A stretch of 55,348 bases of DNA from Lingula anatina. Taxonomy: Eukaryota; Brachiopoda; Lingulata; Lingulida; Lingulidae. Every line of letters begins with the position of its first letter. The stretch's first letter is position 1. Below are positions 9,382 through 20,799 of this stretch, piece by piece. The notes beneath the pieces were generated by a model. It worked only from the letters and a program-made list of their open reading frames with translations, searched no databases and was not told the DNA's origin. The translations under genes were made by a program, and so were the position numbers. The stretch lies in the NCBI RefSeq assembly GCF_001039355.2, contig NW_019773524.1, positions 28,704 through 84,051 of the forward strand, written 5' to 3'.

Positions 9382-9746
9382 CTAATATCTAAGAAAACAG
9401 TTGCACTGTATGTTGAAACATCTATGCCTTGGGTACTATCATAATGGCAGTCTCTGAGGTAAAAAGAGTGATCATATCTCTACAAAGCAAAAATGGTACA
9501 TGTATAATTTGTTTCAGACATTTTTCTTGGAATTAAGACCAAAGATGCCATTTGAAAAATGAAATATTATCCTTTGGGTCGATCAAGTTTATAAGATTGA
9601 CTGAATATAGGCCATCCAGTTTGCCTGGTTCAGAAATATTTCTGATAATTGTTATCTTGCTGTGAGTTGTTTCAGTTTGTAGATTCTTTAGAAAAGAAAT
9701 TGTCGGAAGAAAATTACAAAAACCTTTCAGATAACCCGGTAAGGAA

Positions 9747-10922
9747 CTATGCTGCTGTTTCTAGAATTTTGACTTCTGTGTCAGTGGAAACGCCAGAAAT
9801 GGCACTGCTGTCTTTACTTGCTGAATTAATCAATGGCTTCCTCTGATGGCAGCCAACTTCCATGCTACCCCGGCGTCGTCCGCATCGGCAGCCCTTTGAA
9901 AATAACCACCTTAACTCCCTACGGAAACAAGCACTACAGCTGACGTAAATAAAGAATTTACAACTTCGCAGAACAAATCCTGGGATAACTTTGACAATCT
10001 CATTTGCAAGTCCTTCATTCAATACACTGTCAATATCCACTATTTCAGGATCTTGGTTTTCCCCACTCAGATATCTGTACACCTCAAAAACCAGTGACAT
10101 GACAGAACACACAATGAACAGAACACACGTGCTGAAGAAAATCTTTAAACATTGCATGTAGCAAGTTGGGTCTATGTAGAATTTGGTTCGCTCTGGCTGC
10201 GTAAATTCTTTTTTCTGAACCAGTCGAATTATCATGAAGATCGTCAACACTAAGACGATGCCGAGGGGCACGCATTCTGCCCCAACAAACTCAAGATATC
10301 TGTAGATTTCTTTAAAGTCTTTGGCATTGTCGTTAAAGCTACACGTGTACTCTTCACTTGTCTGAGAGGGTTTGATTAAAACATAGGTCCAGAAGAAGTG
10401 ACCATTGACAAACACCAAGATGACTGTTAGCAACAAAGTGACTGCTACTGCCCTCTCGTATGTACACATCCAATGAGCCTTCTTAGAATTCCACATCGAA
10501 ATAAAACATTCGGTTGCCAAGGCTACAATATACCACTGGGCAAGATGGGAAACAAAATTCAGAATAAATGTATACACTTTACAAACTGCTGCGGAGGAAA
10601 TCAGCAGTGTTGACGAGAGGTCAATTTTGGCGACTGTCCTCAGCCATTCATTGCCGCACCTCACATATAACTCAATAGTGTCCACTACTGCCAAAACCGT
10701 CAGGTACAGACACGTGGACGTCACCCTCTTGCTGAACTTCCGCATGATGAGGAAGGCCAGGCAGTTCCCTATGGTGCCAATGACGAGGAGAAGAGGGTAG
10801 ATGATTTTTTGGATGTAGATCTGGGCCTTGTACTGCGGGTATAAGTCCATGAGATCCATGTAGTCATCATCTGTCATGTTGCCTGCTGTGATGTTCAGCT
10901 CTGGAAAATAGAAAGTTTTCAA
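9747..10922 (-). CDS. Rhodopsin-like (class A) orphan GPCR, nested in a RELCH intron
   Basis: A 391-residue uninterrupted frame with seven hydrophobic segments (about residues 40-61, 70-88, 108-137, 157-178, 211-234, 258-281, 306-329). Class A marks are GN at 52-53 in TM1, LAVVD at 77-81 in TM2, Cys114 at the start of TM3 and Cys194 in extracellular loop 2. Two N-glycosylation sites (NIT at 10, NMT at 15) lie in the N-terminus, and a basic Cys-rich stretch follows TM7. The DRY motif is replaced by TEC (137-139), TM6 lacks CWxP and TM7 has CKFFIY instead of NPxxY, so signalling may be atypical. The overall look is of the peptide-receptor-like families expanded in invertebrates; ligand unknown. 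The first codons, ATGAAAACTTTCTATTTTCC AG, contain a perfect acceptor ending at 10901. The real gene may therefore start in an unseen upstream exon and enter at 10900. Confidence 0.85.
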   Translation of the reverse strand: MKTFYFPELNITAGNMTDDDYMDLMDLYPQYKAQIYIQKIIYPLLLVIGTIGNCLAFLIMRKFSKRVTSTCLYLTVLAVVDTIELYVRCGNEWLRTVAKIDLSSTLLISSAAVCKVYTFILNFVSHLAQWYIVALATECFISMWNSKKAHWMCTYERAVAVTLLLTVILVFVNGHFFWTYVLIKPSQTSEEYTCSFNDNAKDFKEIYRYLEFVGAECVPLGIVLVLTIFMIIRLVQKKEFTQPERTKFYIDPTCYMQCLKIFFSTCVLFIVCSVMSLVFEVYRYLSGENQDPEIVDIDSVLNEGLANEIVKVIPGFVLRSCKFFIYVSCSACFRRELRWLFSKGCRCGRRRGSMEVGCHQRKPLINSASKDSSAISGVSTDTEVKILETAA

Positions 10923-11842
10923 TTATCTGTTGTCTTGGCCACTCAGTAATTAGATTATTTGTAATGAGATCACCCACATGCGTTTTTGTTCAATTTAAAT
11001 GGGAAATTAGATATTTTCTTGGCGGTTTTCTTACTTAAGTGGTTCCCAGGACCCCTATTGTAAGGCCACCAAGCTATTTTTCCTTATTCTTTGTTACAAC
11101 CCAAATCATGCCTAGAAAAATAAAAAAAAGAACTTTCTGCCTGTTATCCACCATCATGGTACCCACTAAGAGTTCACATCTGAAAAAATAAATCTATAAG
11201 ATGGATGAAATTATAAATAATCCTAAATAAGTGACATCCAGATATTTTGTCAGTTGAATATTAACTCATCTAAGCAGAGATAGATGAAATTGCTTCCCAT
11301 TGATATAACATTTAAGTTATGACATTCATATTGTTGCCTGGTCTTAGAATACATAAGTTGGACGTGTGTGGGTTTGGACTCATTTCATCCCCCTGCAACA
11401 AAACTGAATCAAGTGTTCCATTTGGAGACTTACCCCCATGAGAGTTGCCCTTCATGTACCTATAACATGTGTATTGATGTAAACTTGGATTTTTATCACA
11501 AAACATAATAATTTGCTATCAAAATAATAGAATAAAAAGCTCTGGTTCAAATGGGTTAGTTACTCAACTATTTGCTTGGCACTTCATCACAGCTTCCACC
11601 AACGAATATATGTCGTCTATCATGGCGGACCTACAGATACAGTGAGGTGGACATCTCTCCTTTGCCATGCTGTCGTGTGTCCAAGATGTGGCTGAGAATT
11701 GTACAACCAGCATGAAAATGCTCATGGTCTTTCTTATTCCAGGTGCATACATTATATCTGTGATTAATTTTCTGTGGGTGTTTTTTTTCCCCAAAGTTAA
11801 TGCTTTGAAATTGAAATTGCCAACTGTGGCACATCAGTGCGA
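10923..11842. other. Upstream of the GPCR, no gene confirmed
   Basis: This would hold the 5' end or promoter of the GPCR gene. A short minus-strand frame near 11580-11610 beginning ATGATAGACGACATATATTC sits in CpG-containing sequence, but I could not connect it by splice phase. Nothing else is recognised. Confidence 0.35.
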
Positions 11843-13631
11843 CACATTTCTTGTTGTAGGTGTACTTCTGCAGCTAGTTTTGAAATCGATGAAAATACCC
11901 TGGAAGCTCAGTATAGTTTACTGTATCTACTAACTTTGATACACAGAAAAAGTCATGAAATGCTCAGCTGTTGGGAACTATTCCTCTAAATCTTATTCCC
12001 ACTCCCGGGGAATAGAGAAGACTTTGAAAAAAAGGCCACAATCTGACCTTTTCCTTCTCTTAAAATGCTGGATTGTTATAAATGACTGCTGCTTAGATGG
12101 CATTAGTGTGTTCTAAGTGTACTTGCCATATACTTGAGTATGTTACCCCTGGTAACCTATACTTAAGAAATTGTACCCTGTCAATCATTCACTAATGGGG
12201 AAATTATTGGGACCTTCTTAAGATTTTTTTCCTTTCTCACTAGATATCCATTTCTAAGGAGTCATTATTTGTTGTTGCTTTTTTATTTGCTGCACATAGG
12301 ATTAAGCTTATTTTGCTTGCTATATGTAGGATTAAGATAATTTATCTAGGCACAAATATATGGGCATACCAGAATGCTAATGAGATATGCCAGTGGATAT
12401 AGACACTATACAATCTCTGTTAGGTTTCACTTTCCAAGAAATCATTACATCATTCTGTATTATCCACAGAGTAATTCTTTTAACAAGAAACAGAAGGAGT
12501 TATTGGATTTTCAGCTCTTTTGAATTGTCTAAATATCTATTTGGGTAACTAATCCTATCCCTCTGGGAATCCTAAATGTCATTTTAAATAGTGCCATTTC
12601 CATGATGTGAGGATGCTTCAGAATTTTAATGTAGAACTTGGTGTAAGTTTGTGTGAAAGTTGTCACTCTGTCTTCGGACCTTCCAAATGAAATAGCCATT
12701 TGTAACCTCAAGCTTCAAATTTGAGATTGCAATTGCATAATTAACAATTGAAACGCGATTTTGTTGTATGATCACAAAATACTTATTTTGAGCTAACATA
12801 GTTAGTCCAGGGCTCAAAGTCACAAATGGCACTTGTGGTTTATTAGACCCCATCTTGCATGGTAAAGATTTAATTTGAAATGTTATGAAGAAGTGAATGT
12901 CTCCAACGTGATAAATGAAAAAAAAAAATGTATTTTTTTTCTGGTAAAAAGGGAAGGCGTGTAGTGTTCACAAATATAATTCCCAGACATGTAAATTAAT
13001 TTGATTAAAGTCGATTGCTTGTGCACTCGACTCGTTTTATGGCCTTACCTGTAGTCATGTAACTTAAGTGGACGTGTGCAATTTGAATAATTAAAATTAG
13101 TATGTATCGCCAAATACTGCAGCACAGAATCCACCTATAGATAAGAAATATGTATAAAAGATGTCTAGAAATAATATTGAGTGGCAGACTGAAGAAGACT
13201 CGAAGGTGACCGCTCGACGGAGCTATGGGAGACGGCTTAGAAGTTGGAGGCTTCACGTATAGAACATGTAGTTAGAGATCGTCAACCAATAAACCATTAA
13301 ACTGGTCATTATGTGGACTTGGGGTTTTCTTTGCGCGACCTTACATAAATCTGACACGAACCGTGGAATTTTGAATTGCGTTATCCACTGAGTAAGTCTA
13401 AAACGTAATGTCCTATTTCGAGCCCATGCTTGAATTAAGCGTTCTAAATTATATAAGTTTAGGACATTCATCTCATATGTATGTGTAAAGGTACATAACA
13501 AAAGGCTTGTCTCTTGTTCAATTTTTGTATGAGCTAGAAGTACTTATTGTAGTAGAATTATTATGTTCTGCCATTCTTGCTGTTAGATACATTGCAAATG
13601 ATTTTTAGAGTGGGCGGATTATGTGTTTGTA
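11843..13631. repeat. False tandem duplication 1, left copy
   Basis: Identical to 13633-15420 except for one A in a homopolymer near 12920. The copies abut across the single N at 13632. Such identity over 1.79 kb with an N at the exact junction indicates two overlapping contig ends that were not merged. Open frames here are duplicated for the same reason. Confidence 0.93.
13153..13275 (+). promoter_or_regulatory. Candidate TATA promoter with a short ATG frame
   Basis: TATAAAAG at 13153-13160 is followed about 25-30 bp later by a purine-rich start-like region. Then comes a CpG-containing stretch with an ATG at 13225 (AGCTATGGGAG) reading MGDGLEVGGFTYRTCS to a stop. The same block recurs at 14942-15064 because of the assembly duplication. 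No downstream exon could be joined, so this is only a candidate promoter of a small nested transcript. Confidence 0.25.
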
Positions 13632-13632
13632 N

Positions 13633-15420
13633 CACATTTCTTGTTGTAGGTGTACTTCTGCAGCTAGTTTTGAAATCGATGAAAATACCCTGGAAGCTCA
13701 GTATAGTTTACTGTATCTACTAACTTTGATACACAGAAAAAGTCATGAAATGCTCAGCTGTTGGGAACTATTCCTCTAAATCTTATTCCCACTCCCGGGG
13801 AATAGAGAAGACTTTGAAAAAAAGGCCACAATCTGACCTTTTCCTTCTCTTAAAATGCTGGATTGTTATAAATGACTGCTGCTTAGATGGCATTAGTGTG
13901 TTCTAAGTGTACTTGCCATATACTTGAGTATGTTACCCCTGGTAACCTATACTTAAGAAATTGTACCCTGTCAATCATTCACTAATGGGGAAATTATTGG
14001 GACCTTCTTAAGATTTTTTTCCTTTCTCACTAGATATCCATTTCTAAGGAGTCATTATTTGTTGTTGCTTTTTTATTTGCTGCACATAGGATTAAGCTTA
14101 TTTTGCTTGCTATATGTAGGATTAAGATAATTTATCTAGGCACAAATATATGGGCATACCAGAATGCTAATGAGATATGCCAGTGGATATAGACACTATA
14201 CAATCTCTGTTAGGTTTCACTTTCCAAGAAATCATTACATCATTCTGTATTATCCACAGAGTAATTCTTTTAACAAGAAACAGAAGGAGTTATTGGATTT
14301 TCAGCTCTTTTGAATTGTCTAAATATCTATTTGGGTAACTAATCCTATCCCTCTGGGAATCCTAAATGTCATTTTAAATAGTGCCATTTCCATGATGTGA
14401 GGATGCTTCAGAATTTTAATGTAGAACTTGGTGTAAGTTTGTGTGAAAGTTGTCACTCTGTCTTCGGACCTTCCAAATGAAATAGCCATTTGTAACCTCA
14501 AGCTTCAAATTTGAGATTGCAATTGCATAATTAACAATTGAAACGCGATTTTGTTGTATGATCACAAAATACTTATTTTGAGCTAACATAGTTAGTCCAG
14601 GGCTCAAAGTCACAAATGGCACTTGTGGTTTATTAGACCCCATCTTGCATGGTAAAGATTTAATTTGAAATGTTATGAAGAAGTGAATGTCTCCAACGTG
14701 ATAAATGAAAAAAAAAATGTATTTTTTTTCTGGTAAAAAGGGAAGGCGTGTAGTGTTCACAAATATAATTCCCAGACATGTAAATTAATTTGATTAAAGT
14801 CGATTGCTTGTGCACTCGACTCGTTTTATGGCCTTACCTGTAGTCATGTAACTTAAGTGGACGTGTGCAATTTGAATAATTAAAATTAGTATGTATCGCC
14901 AAATACTGCAGCACAGAATCCACCTATAGATAAGAAATATGTATAAAAGATGTCTAGAAATAATATTGAGTGGCAGACTGAAGAAGACTCGAAGGTGACC
15001 GCTCGACGGAGCTATGGGAGACGGCTTAGAAGTTGGAGGCTTCACGTATAGAACATGTAGTTAGAGATCGTCAACCAATAAACCATTAAACTGGTCATTA
15101 TGTGGACTTGGGGTTTTCTTTGCGCGACCTTACATAAATCTGACACGAACCGTGGAATTTTGAATTGCGTTATCCACTGAGTAAGTCTAAAACGTAATGT
15201 CCTATTTCGAGCCCATGCTTGAATTAAGCGTTCTAAATTATATAAGTTTAGGACATTCATCTCATATGTATGTGTAAAGGTACATAACAAAAGGCTTGTC
15301 TCTTGTTCAATTTTTGTATGAGCTAGAAGTACTTATTGTAGTAGAATTATTATGTTCTGCCATTCTTGCTGTTAGATACATTGCAAATGATTTTTAGAGT
15401 GGGCGGATTATGTGTTTGTA
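13633..15420. repeat. False tandem duplication 1, right copy
   Basis: This is the second copy of 11843-13631. Unique sequence resumes at 15421. It should be counted once when measuring the RELCH intron. Confidence 0.93.
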
Positions 15421-17250
15421 TATATTTTTATTTATTTATTTATTTTTTGTTTACTTTGATGCCTGTTTTATATTTGGTCCTTGTGGTAATTCGTAATGAT
15501 ATTTCAAAAATATATCAGTCACATATACATAAAACCACAAAATGATAATTGGAAAATACAAAGAAACATGTACCTGCATAAAGCTTAAATGTCAGTCACA
15601 TAATTAACAACAGTTTCATATTGAGCCCTAGGTGTGTGTGACATGATGGTGGCAGATTTTTGTTTGTTTCATTTTTAATGCAAAGTACAATTTTACTGTT
15701 TGATGATATTTTTAGCGTGTCTAGATACATTATCTATCTGTCTCTATGTTGGGGGTAAAAAATACCTTGAAATACATGTAGTAAACAATTTTGGATTAGC
15801 AGTATATTTGTTTGTTTTTTTTTTTTTGTTTTTTGTTTTTTTTTTTTCGTAATAACCATACCTTACTCAGTAAACAGACTTTTACCTTTGGTATTTATGA
15901 CAAGATCATTATCCTGTTAAAGTTATGTCAGAAGTTTAGGCTCATTAAAGGAGGGTGTATGCTAGATCTAGTTCTGCCAGGTAACTTGGCAGAGAAAGGC
16001 GTGATTTTGATAGTAAAAAAAGTCCTGATCAAATCTGTCGGCATATGTTCCTTGGCAGTTGGCTGTTGATGTGAGAGAAGTGAATATTGATCACCACTGA
16101 CAGTCCCTTAGCATATGCAGAAATGATAAATTAATGCATAAATAAGAATATGGAAGAAAAAATCTAATTATATCATGATAAAATGATATATTTCAGGGTA
16201 CGTAATTAATCTTGAGGTGGACCTGTAGAATATGGGGGAGGGGGCAGATTTCATTTAGGTGACTTTCTGTGTTAGCCAGGCTTTTGAGTGTTCAGTCTCT
16301 CAAAGTGGACAGGTCCAATTAAGTACACTGCTGGGTCTGAAAAGGGCACAAGCTCCACTCTGTGCAGGTTCTTCTGTATTAGTATATACATGAGACCTGG
16401 TGATATCACTAATTTCATATGACCTTTCGACAGTTGTTAATCTGGCACTGTATCTTTCTTTCTGTCTTGCTGTTTCAATCCATTTAGTTACTAAGGGCTC
16501 CCTCTGCAAAAGATTCCTGTATGGGGCACTATCTTGAAACCATGCTACTATCTTATCCTATTATATCTTTAACTTGGCCACATTTGGTGCACAAATACTG
16601 AAAATTACCAAAGACAAAGACCATATATGGACAAAAGTGGTTTGTAATAATTTCTTCTGGATGTGACAGAAAGTGAAAAGCAGAACAGCGGGGTATCATG
16701 GGATAATGAAGGGAAGGGTTACTAAGTCAGGAAATAATTTCAGGACCTGTTAAGCAATTTATGTTTGAAAACAAGTAAAGTGGGTGAAATGTGGTGATAA
16801 AATGCTGGTATTGATTAGGAAGGCAGCAGTAGTGATAAATTAAAAGTTAGCTGGGTTGTGCATGCCTTTATAGTGAAGTTATCCAACATTTTCTCTTGGT
16901 GTCTGTGTAAAAGAGAATAGTGCTGTTTTCATCAGTCATTGTTGCATCCAGATTGTACCACTGCACCATTCACATATGACTACAGTGTTGACCCTCATTT
17001 TGAGGCATGTCATGCAGCTAAGAACACATAACAAATGTCCCTTAAAATTTAGTTTAGAAGGCCAGTAAAAAATAATTAAAAACTCAACCATATGCCTTAA
17101 ACAAAACAATATTGTTTAAACGATGTGTGTAGTTAGGTGTTCTAAGATGTCTGTGCGTTTGCACAAGTCCGGTCGAAGGCAGGCACTGGTAAAAGTTTCT
17201 GTGTCCCCCATATTTCTAAACAGGGGGCCCACTGTTTTCAGATGCAACAC
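15421..17250. other. RELCH intron, nothing recognised
   Basis: AT-rich with a (TTTA) stretch at 15425-15445 and poly(T) around 15810-15848. The 69-codon minus-strand frame at 16300-16509 has no recognisable motif and no clear splice sites. No element ends were found. Confidence 0.4.
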
Positions 17251-17611
17251 TCTTTGTGCTGGAAACAACAAAATTAAGGTTATGTATAATTACATAATGC
17301 TAGTTTGCTGATGGTAAATCATCAGTTTTTGGAACCTTATGGGTAGAGCAGTCATATTTCACATTTCTATACTTGCAAGTCCCAGAAAAGATTTCAAAAT
17401 AAAACAGACTGTTAAGCCAGTCTGTATATTATACCTGGTGAGCTCACTGGTAGCTCTGTTCAAGTATGATCTAAGTAAATCCAGATGTTCTTTTCTCATT
17501 TTCCTCTTCTACTTTTTTTTTTTGACAGGTAAAAAAAAGGTATTCAGTCAAAGTGCAATTTGGAGGATTCCAGTTCCACTTATTTTTTTGCTTCTATGAG
17601 AAAATAGAAAA

Positions 17612-17815
17612 ACACTTGGAGAATGCAGACCTTTGCCACAGCAGCTCAGTTCTAATTATTATGATTTTGTTTATGTATTAATTACTGTGAAAATCTAATT
17701 AATACTAAGTGAGCCCATTTTGACCTTTTCAGAAAATTTTTATGAAAATCCCTTTTTTTTTTTGTAAGATTTTTAACTAACAGACATGAACAAAGGCAAA
17801 AACATGGACCCATGT
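17612..17815. mobile_element. Decayed RTE-like tail
   Basis: GGAGAATGCAGACCTTTGCC, AGAAAATTTTTATGAAAATC and GACATGAACAAAGGCAAAAA can be aligned in order with the intact tails at 2522-2757 and 50168-50398, but with many changes. The allelic equivalent lies at about 19577-19762. It is an old insertion shared by both haplotypes. Confidence 0.5.
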
Positions 17816-17851
17816 AATAATGTTATTTTCTTACACAGTGATTGATTCATA

Positions 17852-18066
17852 CACCCCATTTCCATAGATTAGATCGACCTACTTTAGATCGACCTAACTC
17901 CCTGGGGGTTCACGCTAAATAGCTGTCAGCCGGGCGGACACGAAAGTTAATTACCCTCTTACAGCTTGTAGTAGGCCGGACGGACATTTAAGTCGGATTA
18001 TCTGAAAGTAATCTAGTGAGACTCCCCATGGGGATAGATCGATCTAAAATCTATGGGAATAGAGCC
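17852..18066. mobile_element. Polymorphic Harbinger-like MITE (family A relative)
   Basis: The ends CACCCCATTTCCATAGATTA and ...AAAATCTATGGGAATAGAGCC form inverted repeats that also contain GATCGACCT and GATCGATCT. The paired haplotype sequence (about 19795-19810) runs directly from ...gtgattgatt to taatggatactgg and lacks the element, so it serves as an empty site. The flanks ATA and TTA fit a 3-bp target duplication with one change. Confidence 0.7.
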
Positions 18067-18415
18067 TTAATGGATACTGGTTTGTTAATGGGTAGTTAAT
18101 GACTCTTGTATTAAATTGAAAGCCAGTGTTTTGCCACTTGCGTTATATTTTTCCCCTTATGATAATTTTTACTATTAGTGGTTGATCTGGGATACCAAAA
18201 GGGGAAGAGGCCCATAAAAAGAACCCCCTTTGATTTTAAGCATGCACAGATAAATTACTTCCTTGAAAATCACTACCTCTTCTGTTTTAATGTAGTTTTA
18301 TTAAAGGCAACCAACAGAGCAATGTAGAGGTACAAATTTCTGGACAAATTGTGTAAAGTAAAAACATTAAGTTAGGAAACAATTACCTAGCTGTCTGGTG
18401 AGTTAGGCACCATTC

Positions 18416-18554
18416 ACAACAGTGGACTAACAGGTCCTTGGATCAAATATGGCTGACCCACTCAAATGCTTGTTGTGTAATCCCCCAGGGGAATCTATTC
18501 AGTGTTGCCATATTTGACCCGCAGATCTTTTAGTCCGCTTTTGTGAATGCAGCC
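18416..18554. mobile_element. Harbinger-like MITE, CATTCACAAC family
   Basis: The ends are GGCACCATTCACAACAGTGG and ...CCGCTTTTGTGAATGCAGCC, with subterminal GGATCAAATATGGC and GCCATATTTGACCC also inverted. The flanks are TTA and TGA. The allelic copy is at 20129-20279. Related ends occur at 37230-37453 and 40693-40890. Confidence 0.65.
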
Positions 18555-19131
18555 TGAGAGTTCTCCACAAACTGTGACAGGAGAGGTATGGAGTGAGAAA
18601 ATCCATTAGCGTGAACAAACAGAACTTGTTCGGTAATGGAAACCTCCATACCTCTTGCTGTCTTCCCTTTCACAGATTTTGTAAATATTGGAAAGTGTGA
18701 ATTATGGATCCCCTCAACAGGATGGTATGGGTCCTTAAGTAAAATAAGGTCGATAATTAATGGAGTAGTGCTAGGTAGAGGTATTTGTAAACATGGGAGA
18801 TTTTACAGCATTAGTTTGCTTAGTTGATATTGAGAATGAAATATAGGTTTTGCAATGTGTTTAACTGAAAATTATTCCTAACTGCTTATAAGAAGTATAT
18901 GAATGAGCCTGTAAAGTTACATATTTTAAAGCTATAAAATATTTTCCAGAGTATTTTTATTATTTAGTTATAGAATTGTTTATTCTACCTGTTCTGTCAG
19001 TATACATCATGGAGTAACAACTGTAGAAGACTGACATTCAAATACCTATACACAGGTTTTATCAGAAACATTANTCTTAGTGCTGGAAACAACAAAATTA
19101 AGGTTATGTATAATTACATAATGCTAGTTTG

Positions 19132-19287
19132 CAGTGTTTGCCTTTTAGGAAAATTAGTTGCTGGACCGAAAGTCCAGCCATCTTGAAAAGTAGCTGGACT
19201 GAATGTCTGCCGGGGGGGAAAACTTCTCAGCCCGTTCTGAAAGTTGTCAGCCCCGGGCAGACGGTCCAGCCTTAATTTCTAACACTG
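19132..19287. mobile_element. hAT-like MITE with 8-bp target duplication and empty allele
   Basis: A 156-bp element begins CAGTGTTTGCC and ends TAACACTG, with CTGGACCG and CGGTCCAG in the inverted termini. It is flanked by the perfect 8-bp direct repeat ctagtttg (19124-19131 and 19288-19295). The other haplotype copy (about 17300-17310) has a single uninterrupted ctagtttgctgatgg. CAGTG ends with an 8-bp duplication are the hAT signature. It has no transposase and must depend on one in trans. Confidence 0.88.
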
Positions 19288-20128
19288 CTAGTTTGCTGAT
19301 GGTAAATCATCAGTTTTTGGAACCTTATGGGTAGCGCAGTTGCAAGTCCCAGAAAAGATTTCAAAATAAAACAGACTGTTAATTAAGCCAGTCTGTATAT
19401 TATACCTGGTGAGCTCACTGGTTGCTCTGTTCAAGTATGATCTAAGTAAATCCAGATGTTCTTTTCTCATTTTCCTCTTCTACTTTTTTTGACAGGTATT
19501 CAGTCAAAGTGCAATTTGAAGGATTCCAGTTCCACTTATTTTTTTGCTTCTATGAGAAAATAGAAAAACACTTGGAGAATGCAGACCTTTGCCACGGCAG
19601 CTCAGTTCTAATTATTATGATTTTTTTTATGTATTAATTACCGTGAAAATCTAATTGATTCTAAGTGAGCCCATTTTGACCTTTTCGGAAAGATTCTATG
19701 AAAATCCCTAATTTTTTAGTAAGGCTTTTAACTAACAGACATGAACAAAGGCAAAAACATGGATCCATGTAATAACATTATTTTCTTACACAGTGATTGA
19801 TTTTTAATGGATACTGGGTACTTAATGGGTAGTTAATGACTCTTGTATTAAATTGAAAGCCAGTGTTTTGCCACTTGCGTTATATTTTCCCCTTATATTA
19901 ATTTTTACTATTGGTGGTTGATCTGGGATACCAAAAGGGGAAGAGGCCCCAAAAAAGAAACCCCCTTTGATTTTAAGCATGTACAGACAAATTACTTCCT
20001 TGAAAATCACTACCTCTTCTGTTTTAATGTAGTTAAACAGAGCAATGTAGAGGTGCAAATTTCTGGACAAATTGTGTAAAGTAAAAACATTAAGTTAGGA
20101 AACAATTACCTAGCTGTCTGGTGAGTTA

Positions 20129-20279
20129 GGCAGCATTCACAACAGTGGACAAACAGATCCTTGGATCAAATATGGCTGACCCACTCAAATACTTGTTGTT
20201 GTGTAATCCCCCAAGGAATCTATTCAGTGTTGCCATATTTGACCCACAGATCTTTTAGTCTGCTGTTGTGAATGCAGCC
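20129..20279. mobile_element. Harbinger-like MITE, allelic copy of 18416-18554
   Basis: It has the same inverted ends (GGCAGCATTCACAACAGTGG and TGTTGTGAATGCAGCC) and the same TTA/TGA flanks. It is a haplotype copy, not an independent insertion. Confidence 0.65.
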
Positions 20280-20799
20280 TGAGAGTTCTCCACAAACTGT
20301 GACAGGAGAGGTACGGAGTGAGAAAATCCATTAGCCTGAACAAACAGAACTTGTTTGGTAATGGAAACCTCCATACCTCTTGCTGCCTTCCCTTACACAG
20401 ATTTTGTAAATATTGGAAAGTGTGAATTATGGATCCCCTCAACAGGATGGTATGGGTCCTTCAGTAAAATAAGGTCGATAATTAATAGAGTAGTGCTCGG
20501 TAGAGGTATTTGTAAACATGGAAGATTTTACAGCATTAGTTTGCTTAGTTGATATTGAGAATGAAATATAGGTTTTGCAATGTGTTTAACTGAAAATTAT
20601 TCCTAACTGCTTATAAGAAGTATATGAATGAGCCTGTAAAGTTATATATTTTAAAGCTATAAAATATTTTCCAGAGTATTTTTATTATTTAGTTTTAGAA
20701 ATTGTTTATTCTACCTTTTCTGTCAGTATACATCATGGAGTAACAACTGTAGAAGACTGACATTCAAATGCCTCTACACAGGTTTTATCAGAAACATTA

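Larger units (their letters stand above)
17251..19073. repeat. Allelic duplication 2, left copy
   Basis: It aligns with 19075-20799 across the single N at 19074, but with many substitutions and indels. This fits two haplotypes placed in tandem rather than a sequencing overlap. The left copy alone carries the family-A MITE at about 17852-18066; the right copy alone carries the hAT-like MITE at 19132-19287. Confidence 0.85.
19075..20799. repeat. Allelic duplication 2, right copy
   Basis: This is the second haplotype copy of 17251-19073. Frames such as 18636-18827 and 20355-20552 appear twice only for this reason; they carry no recognisable domain. Confidence 0.85.

Noticed and set aside
9649-9846. 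Plus-strand frame of 65 codons
   Set aside because: It overlaps antisense to the C-terminus of the GPCR and has no ATG at its start or splice support.
12529-13501. Minus-strand frames repeated at 14319-15290
   Set aside because: Their duplication comes from the assembly, not from selection, and they have no motif.
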